Shown: positions 1 to 5,332 of the stretch, piece after piece
Numbering within the stretch: the first letter of the stretch is position 1
How the letters are laid out: every line of letters begins with the position of its first letter
From: CAYWBI01 sp964456445
Lineage (GTDB): Bacteria > Calditrichota > Calditrichia > Calditrichales > J004
DNA: 5,332 bases
NCBI GenBank assembly: GCA_964456445.1
Contig: CAYWBI010000232.1
Span: 1 to 5,332, forward strand
Reading direction: 5' to 3'
Notes under the pieces: generated by a model
Database searches by the model: none
What the model was told of the DNA's origin: nothing
Seen by the model: the letters and a program-made list of their open reading frames with translations, nothing else
Translations under genes and position numbers: made by a program

Positions 1-61
1 ACACAGTCGATGCGTTCCAAAAAAGGCGGCACTGTCAATACATTTTGAAAAATAATACTTC

Positions 62-68
62 AAGGGAG
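62..68 (+). promoter_or_regulatory. Ribosome binding site of the Rieske-ThDP fusion gene
   Basis: AAGGGAG lies 6 nt before the ATG at 75. It decides the start: the same frame also has a TTG at 45, but nothing comparable precedes it. The 10 extra residues that start would add (Lys/Asn/Thr-rich) do not look like part of the Rieske fold. Confidence 0.85.
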
Positions 69-74
69 AAAAAC

Positions 75-2024
75 ATGTCACAAAAAAAAGAATTAACCTG
101 GTACAAGGTGCTCGGGAACTTAAAGGAACTACCGGAAGGCCGGGTCACTACGGTAACAGCCGGGCATACCGGTATAGCACTTACCCATTTTGATGGCAAA
201 TTCAGCGCACTGCAAAACAAATGTCCGCATCAGGGTGGACCTCTGGGGGAAGGCGCCATCGAAAAAGGTTGGCTGCGTTGCCCCTGGCATGGTTGGGATT
301 ATCACCCCTGCACCGGTCTGCCCCCCGGCGGCTTTGACGATGGAATAGACACTTATCCCGTGGAAGAACGCGAAGACGGAATCTATGTAGGAGTTGAAAA
401 CGAAAAACCGCATGTGCGCACAGTCAGCGATGTGATGGTGGAAACATTGGTTAATTTCGGCGTGGACACCGTGTTTGGAATGGTTGGTCATTCAAATCTT
501 GGTTTGGCCGACGCTATGCGCCGCGCCGAGGGACAAGGAAAATTAAAATTTATCGGTATCCGACATGAAGGTGCCGGGGCATTTGCCGCATCGGCTTATG
601 GAAAACTAAGCGGTAAACCGGCGGGCTGTTTCGCCATCGCAGGTCCGGGATCGACCAATATGTTTACCGGTATGTGGGACGCCAAAGTGGATCGGGCACC
701 TTTGCTGGCCTTAACGGGGCAGGTTGCCACACAAGTTGTAGGGACGGGTAATTTCCAGGAAGTGGATCTGGTTCGTGCGTTTGACACGGTTGCTGAATTT
801 AATCAGAGGGTTCAACGGGACAGCCAATATGCGGAGCTGGCGGCCCTGGCCGTAAAACATGCCATCCTGCGGCGTGATGTTTCCCATCTGACTTTTCCGG
901 ATGAAATACAGGTGGTGGAAGTGCCGGATATAGAAGCAGGACAACCCGGAGGCCGTATAACGGCACAGGAGATTTCCCCGCCCGCGGCTATGATGGACAA
1001 GGCGTTTGCTATGTTTAAAAAATCACGGCGTCCGGTGATAATTGTAGGACATGGCGCGCGTTTCAATATGCCGGAGATTATAGCATTTGCCGAAAGTATC
1101 AATGCGCCGGTTCTGACAACTTTTAAAGGCAAGGGACTGATTCCCGATGGACACCGGCTATCCTGTGGCGTTCTGGGACGAAGCGGCACACCTATCGCCA
1201 GTTGGTTTATGAACGAATCCGATTTGATTTGTGTATTGGGCGCATCTTTTTCCAATCACACCGGGATTACGCCTAAAAAACCCCTTATCCAGGTGGATTT
1301 TGATCCGCTCGCGCTTAGTAAATTTCATAAAGTGGATGCGGCCTTATGGGGCGAGATCGGGGTGACGGTAGAACTGTTTAAAAATAAGCTTGGCGGCAAG
1401 CTGAATACCGTTGACCAATGTCCGGAGATCAATATCCGGCGAAAAATATGGCAGGATGAAAAAAAGAAACGACTAAATGACGATCATGGACATGGCGTGA
1501 GTTCAATAGTTGTTTTTGACGCTATGAACCGTTTTGTACCGGGCAATGCGGTTATTGCGGTTGACGTTGGAAACAATGCCTATTCCTTTGGACGGTATTT
1601 TGAACCGGAGGCCCAATCCATTCTTATGAGCGGTTATCTGGGTTCGATTGGTTTTGCGTATCCGGCGGCAATGGGCGCCTGGGCAGCGGCTCCCGACCGG
1701 CCAATCGTGGCTGTAAGCGGCGATGGCGGTTTTGTACAATATATGGGTGAAGTTATGACCGCGGTAAAATACCGTATGCCCATAAAACATATTTTATTGA
1801 ACAACAGCGAGTTGGGGAAGATATCCAAGGAACAAAGGGCCGGACACTTTGATGTTTGGAAAACAGATTTACATAATATCAATTTTGCCGATTATGCCAA
1901 TAACTGTGGCGCATTGGGCATCCGGGTCAGCCATAAGCAAGAACTGGACGCGGCGATGCAAAAGATAATGGCCCATGAGGGGCCGGCCACATTGGAAATA
2001 ATTACAGATGTGGATCTGCTCTGA
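75..2024 (+). CDS. Rieske [2Fe-2S] domain fused to a pyruvate oxidase (PoxB)-like ThDP-dependent enzyme
   Basis: This 649-residue cytoplasmic protein has no signal peptide or membrane segment. Residues ~8-107 form a ferredoxin-type Rieske domain with cluster ligands C50-P-H52, 16 residues, then C69-P-W-H72. Residues ~113-275 are the ThDP PYR domain, with the cofactor-activating Glu E165 (RHEGAGAFAASAYGK) and an FQE motif at 227-229. Residues ~305-440 are the central domain that in this superfamily often binds FAD. Residues ~475-645 are the PP domain, with GDG at 549-551, 24 residues, then N576-N577. I583 and E586 match the pyruvate oxidase IxxE motif, and the C-terminal part (LHxxNFA...CGxxGIRV) closely resembles E. 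coli PoxB. The protein ends where PoxB's membrane-binding tail would begin. Likely role (inference): oxidative decarboxylation of pyruvate or another 2-oxoacid, with electrons leaving through the Rieske cluster. Acetolactate synthase-like or other carboligase activity is possible. The gene ends in tandem stops, TGA TAA. Reading frames upstream are open to the window edge, so it may follow another gene in an operon. Confidence 0.93.
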   Translation: MSQKKELTWYKVLGNLKELPEGRVTTVTAGHTGIALTHFDGKFSALQNKCPHQGGPLGEGAIEKGWLRCPWHGWDYHPCTGLPPGGFDDGIDTYPVEEREDGIYVGVENEKPHVRTVSDVMVETLVNFGVDTVFGMVGHSNLGLADAMRRAEGQGKLKFIGIRHEGAGAFAASAYGKLSGKPAGCFAIAGPGSTNMFTGMWDAKVDRAPLLALTGQVATQVVGTGNFQEVDLVRAFDTVAEFNQRVQRDSQYAELAALAVKHAILRRDVSHLTFPDEIQVVEVPDIEAGQPGGRITAQEISPPAAMMDKAFAMFKKSRRPVIIVGHGARFNMPEIIAFAESINAPVLTTFKGKGLIPDGHRLSCGVLGRSGTPIASWFMNESDLICVLGASFSNHTGITPKKPLIQVDFDPLALSKFHKVDAALWGEIGVTVELFKNKLGGKLNTVDQCPEINIRRKIWQDEKKKRLNDDHGHGVSSIVVFDAMNRFVPGNAVIAVDVGNNAYSFGRYFEPEAQSILMSGYLGSIGFAYPAAMGAWAAAPDRPIVAVSGDGGFVQYMGEVMTAVKYRMPIKHILLNNSELGKISKEQRAGHFDVWKTDLHNINFADYANNCGALGIRVSHKQELDAAMQKIMAHEGPATLEIITDVDLL

Positions 2025-2034
2025 TAAAAACCGT

Positions 2035-3516
2035 CTAAACTTGTCCGGGGTTCCATGTTTTTAAGTTAAAACTAAAAGCGCTGCCCTTTTTTAGTTCGCT
2101 ATTTACTTCGATGGCGCTCTGGTGCAACTGCATAATTTTATTTGCGATGGCCAACCCCAGGCCCGTACCGCCGCCCTGACCTGAACGGCTTTTTTCAACA
2201 CGGTAAAAGCGGTTGAATATAAGCGGGATGTCGGCGGCCGGTATGCCCGGACCGCTGTCTTCCACCCGTACGCGGATTGTGTCACCGAAAGCCTCACCAA
2301 TAATTTTCACATCGCCCCCTGTTGGTGTATAACGCAAGGCATTATCGATCAGATTGGAAATCACACGTTCGATCAGCGCAACATCTGCATACACCTGAGG
2401 CAGTCCATTTTTAATGTCCACCGTTAAACGTATCCCCGCCGCTTCGGCACGAGGATGAAATTTCATGACCACATCGTAGATAAAATCCTTTAACAAAAAG
2501 GGTTCACAAACCGGTTCAATTTGTTGCGCATCGAGTTTGGAAAGTTCAAAAAGCTGATTGACTAAACGTTCCAGACTCAATGTTGAATCCAGTAGAATAT
2601 CTATATATTTGTTACGCTGCTCGTCGGACAGGCTTATACCTTTTATTTGAATGGTTTCAAGATAGCCCCGTATTGCCGCCAATGGGCTGCGCAGATCATG
2701 TGAAACATTGGCGATAAGTTCCCGGCGTAAACGATCGGTTTTTTTTAACTCGCTGATTTGTTTGTTGATGGTGTCGGCCATGTGGTTAAAGGACGTCCCA
2801 AGTTCGGACAGTTCATCATTGCTGGATACTGCTACCCGCACCGATGCATCACCGTTTTCAAAGCGATTGACAACTCCCTGCATCTGACGCAGGCGTCGGG
2901 TGAGCAATCTAAATATGATCAACCCGCTAATTGCCGCAAGAAATAATGTGATCAGTATCCCCCGTGTTATGGTAGCGGTAACGAAAATCCCCCGGCCGGT
3001 TTGCGCGGCAGAAGCATACAATTCCGAACCGATTATAACATAAAGATAACCACTAATATTCTTACCAATCTTTAATCGAGCAGCAGAAAAAGGTTTCTGT
3101 AACTCGGGATGGCGCGGGTCAGCGCCGAGAATGGGGAAAGGTTTTTTCCCTTCAATAAAATCAAGTATGGGATCGGTATCAACGATCCGTGCCTTCACTT
3201 TTTTATCCGGTGTGGCGAAAAAGGCCAATATTTCACCTGCGCCATCCAGGATATAAATTTCCACTTTTGGGTTGAGCACCATCATATAGTGGATCATGTG
3301 CTTTACGGCGTCCAGATCCAGTTTTTCTTTTAGCGCAGGGGCAAAATCTGCCGCCATATCCCTGGCCAGATGGGTGTTGAGTTCCTGGTCGGTTTGCAAC
3401 TGGTATTCCTGCCAGGCCCGGGTGGTAATAAAGAAAAACGCAGCACCAAGGATAAGCAGCAATGCCAGAAATATAATTGAAATTTTGCTGTAAAAAGTTG
3501 TAAATATATTTTTCAT
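2035..3516 (-). CDS. Two-component sensor histidine kinase, membrane-bound (HAMP-HisKA-HATPase)
   Basis: This 493-residue inner-membrane kinase probably phosphorylates the regulator encoded just upstream. TM1 spans ~12-31 and TM2 ~186-205, enclosing a ~150-residue periplasmic sensor. The sensor segment around 84-100 (VEIYILDGAGEILAFF) and 150-163 looks like a PAS/Cache-type fold; the ligand is unknown. HAMP is at ~204-256, followed by the HisKA dimerisation domain with phospho-acceptor H273 in SHDLRSPL. The ATPase domain has the N box (N387, N391), G1 box (D420-S-G-P-G), F box (FNRFYR, 434-439) and G2 box (GGGTGLGLAI, 448-457). All catalytic motifs are intact, so it should be active. The gene starts 3 bp after the regulator stop, with its ribosome binding site inside the regulator's last codons, so the two are translated from one message. 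The 3' end meets the convergent fusion gene 10 bp away. It is of the BaeS/PhoR class; I cannot assign a specific symbol. Confidence 0.95.
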   Translation of the reverse strand: MKNIFTTFYSKISIIFLALLLILGAAFFFITTRAWQEYQLQTDQELNTHLARDMAADFAPALKEKLDLDAVKHMIHYMMVLNPKVEIYILDGAGEILAFFATPDKKVKARIVDTDPILDFIEGKKPFPILGADPRHPELQKPFSAARLKIGKNISGYLYVIIGSELYASAAQTGRGIFVTATITRGILITLFLAAISGLIIFRLLTRRLRQMQGVVNRFENGDASVRVAVSSNDELSELGTSFNHMADTINKQISELKKTDRLRRELIANVSHDLRSPLAAIRGYLETIQIKGISLSDEQRNKYIDILLDSTLSLERLVNQLFELSKLDAQQIEPVCEPFLLKDFIYDVVMKFHPRAEAAGIRLTVDIKNGLPQVYADVALIERVISNLIDNALRYTPTGGDVKIIGEAFGDTIRVRVEDSGPGIPAADIPLIFNRFYRVEKSRSGQGGGTGLGLAIANKIMQLHQSAIEVNSELKKGSAFSFNLKTWNPGQV

Positions 3517-3519
3517 CTT

Positions 3520-4233
3520 CTATTCTCCAGGGATCTCAAAACGATAACCTACACCCCACAGTGTTTTTATCAATTTTGGATTGGCGGGGTCCTTTTCAAT
3601 TTTGTTCCGTAAACGGTTCATATGTGAACTTACGGTATGTTCATAGCCTTCATACTGATAGCCCCAGATCAGTCCAAGAAGACGCTCCCTGTTATATGTG
3701 TTGCCGGGGTGGGAGGCAAACAACGTAAGCAGATCAAATTCTTTTGCAGTCAGTTCCACTTTCCTGCCATCGATACGGACTTCATGTTTTTCGATATCTA
3801 TACGTAAACCGGGATATTCGATAAGTTTAGAATGTTCCGCGGCCTTATTTTTTTCATCTTCCAGTTCAACTCTACGTAAGATTGCTTTAACCCTGGCGAT
3901 AAACTCGCGAATACCAAAAGGTTTTGTAAGATAATCATCGGCGCCCACTTCAAGACCAAGAACTTTATCGATTTCTTCGGAACGGGCGGTAAGCATCATT
4001 ACGGGCAGATAACGACGGGTCTCTTTAATCCGTTTACACACTTCCATCCCGTCCATGCCAGGCAACATAAGATCAAGGATAATCAAATGGTATTTCTCCG
4101 AAAGGGCCATTTCCAGTCCCTTTAACCCATTGACGGCCTGTTCAACAATGAATCCGGCATCCTTTAGATGCAGCGATGCAAGTTCAATGATTTTTGGATC
4201 GTCTTCGATGATAAGAATTTTTTTGTCCGGCAT
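3520..4233 (-). CDS. OmpR/PhoB-family two-component response regulator
   Basis: This 237-residue cytoplasmic transcription factor has the usual family length. The receiver domain (~4-120) has the acidic pocket D11/D12, phospho-acceptor D54 (ILDLMLPGMDG), switch residue T82 (MMLTAR) and K104 in the LTKPF motif, so phosphorylation should be normal. A charged linker (~121-138) leads to an OmpR-type winged-helix DNA-binding domain (~139-235). That domain has the LTAKEFDLL segment, the recognition-helix region HTVSSHMNRLRNKIE and the closing TLWGVGYRF hairpin. The start is supported by AGGA 6 nt upstream. It is the first gene of a regulator-kinase operon, with the cognate kinase beginning 3 bp after its stop. 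The dyad upstream of its likely promoter could be an autoregulatory site, but this is inference. Its target genes cannot be deduced from the window. Confidence 0.96.
   Translation of the reverse strand: MPDKKILIIEDDPKIIELASLHLKDAGFIVEQAVNGLKGLEMALSEKYHLIILDLMLPGMDGMEVCKRIKETRRYLPVMMLTARSEEIDKVLGLEVGADDYLTKPFGIREFIARVKAILRRVELEDEKNKAAEHSKLIEYPGLRIDIEKHEVRIDGRKVELTAKEFDLLTLFASHPGNTYNRERLLGLIWGYQYEGYEHTVSSHMNRLRNKIEKDPANPKLIKTLWGVGYRFEIPGE
3525..3528 (-). promoter_or_regulatory. Ribosome binding site of the histidine kinase gene
   Basis: GGAG on the minus strand lies 8 nt before the kinase ATG. It overlaps the final Gly-Glu codons of the response regulator gene, which suggests coupled translation of the pair. 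Confidence 0.7.
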
Positions 4234-4239
4234 ATCTTT

Positions 4240-4243
4240 TCCT
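4240..4243 (-). promoter_or_regulatory. Ribosome binding site of the response regulator gene
   Basis: AGGA (in CAGGAAAAGATATG on the minus strand) lies 6 nt before the ATG and supports the start at 4233. Confidence 0.75.
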
Positions 4244-4298
4244 GTTGATGATTCTGGGTTTATATTGAAAGCAGGTGTTTTATTTTAATCCGCTGAAA

Positions 4299-4304
4299 AT
4301 TATA
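4299..4304 (-). promoter_or_regulatory. Candidate -10 box for the regulator-kinase operon
   Basis: The minus strand carries a perfect TATAAT here, about 65 nt upstream of the regulator ATG, implying a leader of roughly 55-60 nt. The hexamer 17 bp upstream (TCCAAA, 4322-4327) matches TTGACA at only 3 of 6 positions. It lies inside the inverted repeat described separately. A good -10 with a poor -35 under a dyad suits an activator-dependent promoter, but in AT-rich DNA a TATAAT can occur by chance. Confidence 0.45.
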
Positions 4305-4339
4305 TTGTTGGTTTCTTTATATTTGGATAAACCCAACAA
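4305..4339 (-). repeat. Inverted repeat directly upstream of the TATAAT box (possible operator)
   Basis: On the plus strand, TTGTTGGTTT (4305-4314) is the inverse of AAACCCAACAA (4329-4339) apart from one extra C. The arms are separated by 14 nt. The dyad abuts the -10 candidate and covers the -35 region. It could be a protein-binding site, for example for autoregulation by the OmpR-type regulator, although such proteins more often bind direct repeats. It could also form a weak hairpin in RNA read through from upstream. Confidence 0.4.
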
Positions 4340-4410
4340 GACCGATTGTATCTCCCTGCTTAATATCGAAATTAACTTAAAACTTTCCGAAAGATAAAAA
4401 ACAATCTATT

Positions 4411-4453
4411 AAAAAGGATAAAACCCTCCAATTATTCCAATTAAATTGAAGGG
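4411..4453 (-). terminator. Rho-independent terminator of the Spondin_N lipoprotein gene
   Basis: Read on the minus strand, CCCTTCAATT (4453-4444) and AATTGGAGGG (4433-4424) form a 10-bp stem with one G-U pair around a 10-nt loop. The tract TTTTATCCTTTTT (4423-4411) follows at once. It lies 37 nt past the stop codon of the lipoprotein gene. On the plus strand the stem has one C-A mismatch but is also followed by T-rich sequence, so weak action in both directions is possible. Confidence 0.8.
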
Positions 4454-4490
4454 ATTTGTTTTTCCGAAAAATTGTATTCAGGACAGGAAA

Positions 4491-5246
4491 TTATTGAACC
4501 CGTGTAATGGTCACTTTTGCAACCGGATCATTCCAGCCAAAAACCGCAGGATCGAGATCGCCCACGCCAAGGATTCCGGCATGACGACTAATTTTTTCAT
4601 GTGTCGGGACCCGGATAAGAGGACTGCCACAGCATGGGCCCGGGATATTGGCAGCCAGTTCGGTGTTCTTTTCCGATCCGGCGTCATAGGCATGAAGATA
4701 AACCGTTTTGCTGCCACGGATGGGCAGATGAACATCATCGAGGCCAACAAAGGCGTCATTGGTATTAACCATCATTGATACCAGAGAAAGGTGGAGAAAA
4801 CCCGGTATGGCATTGATGGTTATTCTGCTGGAAGAACCGGGGAAAATTACCCCGTTGCCCTGGGCAACAGCATTGACGCCCACGGTATTGTTCAGGCTTT
4901 TCACTAGTGGGGCGCTTACGGCGTCTTCGGCTAATTGAGCCAGTTCCCCGGATGCATATTGACCGGTTTTAAAAATGTGAACGATTCTGGCATGGGTCGC
5001 CAAAACCGGTGGAGAGAAAGGCTGGCTTGCGCCGGGCGCTGTAGCCGGTGTTAAATTTTCGATGGTTACTTCATAGGTGTAGCCCTGAGATGCAAGACCG
5101 GACAGGGAAGCACCGAATCGTGCATCGCTTTGCTGTTGCCGGGCAACATCCGGTGATGAAGCTGGGTTCAGGCCACTCTGTCCATTACAGGACCATAGTA
5201 TCAAAATAAATGATGCTACGCCGACGAAACGAAATAATTTGTTCAT
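4491..5246 (-). CDS. Spondin_N-domain lipoprotein
   Basis: This 251-residue protein is probably exported and lipid-anchored. Residues 1-19 are a signal peptide with a hydrophobic core (VGVASFILIL) and a lipobox-like LWS-C20, with Trp at -2 being unusual. A polar Ser/Pro/Gln-rich spacer (~21-50) follows. From ~56 to 250 the sequence matches the bacterial Spondin_N family: YEVTIENLTPAT at the start, IFKTGQYAS at 91-99, NDAFVGLDDVHLP at 163-175, TVYLHAYDAGSEKN at 181-194, IPGP at 201-204 and a final PVAKVTITRV strand. The FVGL and DAG stretches correspond to the F-spondin region whose acidic residues bind Ca2+, so metal binding is plausible. C205 and C206 are adjacent. The bacterial role of the family is unknown; surface or periplasmic adhesion is only a guess. 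An in-frame ATG 12 codons upstream (5280-5282) is possible, but ATG 5246 has a strong ribosome binding site and starts the signal peptide properly. The gene has its own terminator and is probably monocistronic. Confidence 0.88.
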   Translation of the reverse strand: MNKLFRFVGVASFILILWSCNGQSGLNPASSPDVARQQQSDARFGASLSGLASQGYTYEVTIENLTPATAPGASQPFSPPVLATHARIVHIFKTGQYASGELAQLAEDAVSAPLVKSLNNTVGVNAVAQGNGVIFPGSSSRITINAIPGFLHLSLVSMMVNTNDAFVGLDDVHLPIRGSKTVYLHAYDAGSEKNTELAANIPGPCCGSPLIRVPTHEKISRHAGILGVGDLDPAVFGWNDPVAKVTITRVQ

Positions 5247-5251
5247 GGTAA

Positions 5252-5258
5252 CTCCCTT
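5252..5258 (-). promoter_or_regulatory. Ribosome binding site of the Spondin_N lipoprotein gene
   Basis: AAGGGAG on the minus strand lies 5 nt before the ATG at 5246. It is the same motif as in front of the fusion gene. It selects this start over the ATG 12 codons upstream, which would add a non-hydrophobic extension before the signal peptide. Confidence 0.85.
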
Positions 5259-5280
5259 GGATAAATGAATGATTGAAGAC

Positions 5281-5312
5281 ATTATCCGCTATAGAATTAA
5301 CAAACAGTTCAC
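5281..5312 (-). promoter_or_regulatory. Weak promoter candidate for the lipoprotein gene
   Basis: On the minus strand GATAAT (5286-5281) matches 5 of 6 positions of a -10 box, about 35 nt upstream of the ATG. No good TTGACA-like hexamer sits at 16-18 bp. GTGAAC (5312-5307) is 20 bp away. A GAAC element followed by CGGAT could alternatively suit an ECF sigma factor. Neither reading is strong. Confidence 0.2.
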
Positions 5313-5332
5313 GGGAAATTTCTAAAAACTTA

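Larger units (their letters stand above)
4234..4490. other. Intergenic region between the lipoprotein and response regulator genes
   Basis: These 257 bp are AT-rich and contain no convincing gene. On the minus strand, in order, they hold the lipoprotein terminator, about 70 bp of plain AT-rich sequence, the inverted repeat, the TATAAT box and the regulator leader. A second, longer-range complementarity (TGGGTTTAT at 4255-4263 with ATAAACCCA at 4327-4335) and two copies of TTTCCGAAA (4384-4392 and 4461-4469) are also present. Confidence 0.7.

Noticed and set aside
1..55. C-terminal end of an upstream plus-strand gene (frame 1 ending TGA at 46-48, or frame 2 ending TAA at 53-55)
   Set aside because: All three plus frames are open in these few codons, so the sequence cannot show which, if any, is coding. 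An upstream operon partner is possible but not supported.
45..74. TTG start 10 codons upstream for the fusion gene
   Set aside because: It has no ribosome binding site, while ATG 75 has AAGGGAG at 6-nt spacing.
129..491. 120-codon minus-strand reading frame within the fusion gene
   Set aside because: It is a shadow of a strongly recognisable coding sequence on the other strand and resembles no known family.
812..1255. 147-codon minus-strand reading frame within the fusion gene
   Set aside because: It lies wholly inside the conserved ThDP enzyme. Its Cys/Arg/Pro-rich translation is typical of antisense shadows.
2070..2096. Hairpin AACTAAAA/TTTTAGTT as terminator of the fusion gene
   Set aside because: The stem is almost all A-T, lies within the kinase coding region and has no T tract after it.
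4282..4407. About 40-codon open frame on the minus strand in the intergenic region (ends TAA before the regulator)
   Set aside because: It has no ATG/GTG start with a ribosome binding site, it overlaps the promoter and dyad, and a run of this length is plausible by chance.
4446..4778. 110-codon plus-strand reading frame opposite the lipoprotein gene
   Set aside because: It is a shadow of the Spondin_N coding sequence, and its start falls within the terminator stem.
1..5332. Mobile element, CRISPR array, tRNA, riboswitch or phage signatures
   Set aside because: I saw no transposase or integrase, no spaced direct repeats, no tRNA-like fold and no known riboswitch core.

Overview
The window comes from a bacterium of moderate GC content. 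It is probably Gram-negative: it encodes a lipoprotein signal peptide and a two-transmembrane sensor kinase with a periplasmic-type loop, and the genes have strong AAGGGAG/AGGA-type ribosome binding sites. I cannot name the genus. The region is ordinary dense chromosome with no mobile element, CRISPR array, tRNA or rRNA.

Layout: (1) 75-2024, plus strand, a 649-residue fusion enzyme. An N-terminal Rieske [2Fe-2S] ferredoxin domain is joined through a very short linker to a complete thiamine-diphosphate (ThDP) enzyme of the pyruvate oxidase/PoxB type. (2) 2035-3516 and 3520-4233, minus strand, a two-component pair: OmpR/PhoB-type response regulator first, sensor histidine kinase second, 3 bp apart. 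The kinase gene converges on the fusion gene with only 10 bp between the stop codons. (3) 4234-4490, a 257-bp AT-rich intergenic region. It holds the terminator of the gene upstream, a consensus TATAAT box and an inverted repeat just upstream of that box. (4) 4491-5246, minus strand, a 251-residue Spondin_N-domain lipoprotein. (5) 5247-5332, its leader, running to the window edge.

How the parts fit: the regulator-kinase pair is a self-contained operon, probably with its own promoter, sensing an unknown periplasmic signal. The lipoprotein gene has its own terminator and so is probably a separate unit. Nothing in the sequence shows that the two-component system controls the fusion enzyme or the lipoprotein; that would be inference from proximity only.

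The most notable item is the Rieske-PoxB-like fusion. It keeps residues corresponding to the catalytic Glu, FQE motif, GDG...NN ThDP motif and IxxE motif of pyruvate oxidases. It lacks the C-terminal membrane-binding tail of E. coli PoxB and has Lys where pyruvate oxidases have an electron-relay Phe. This suggests a ThDP-dependent oxidative decarboxylase that passes electrons out through its own iron-sulfur domain rather than directly to membrane quinone.
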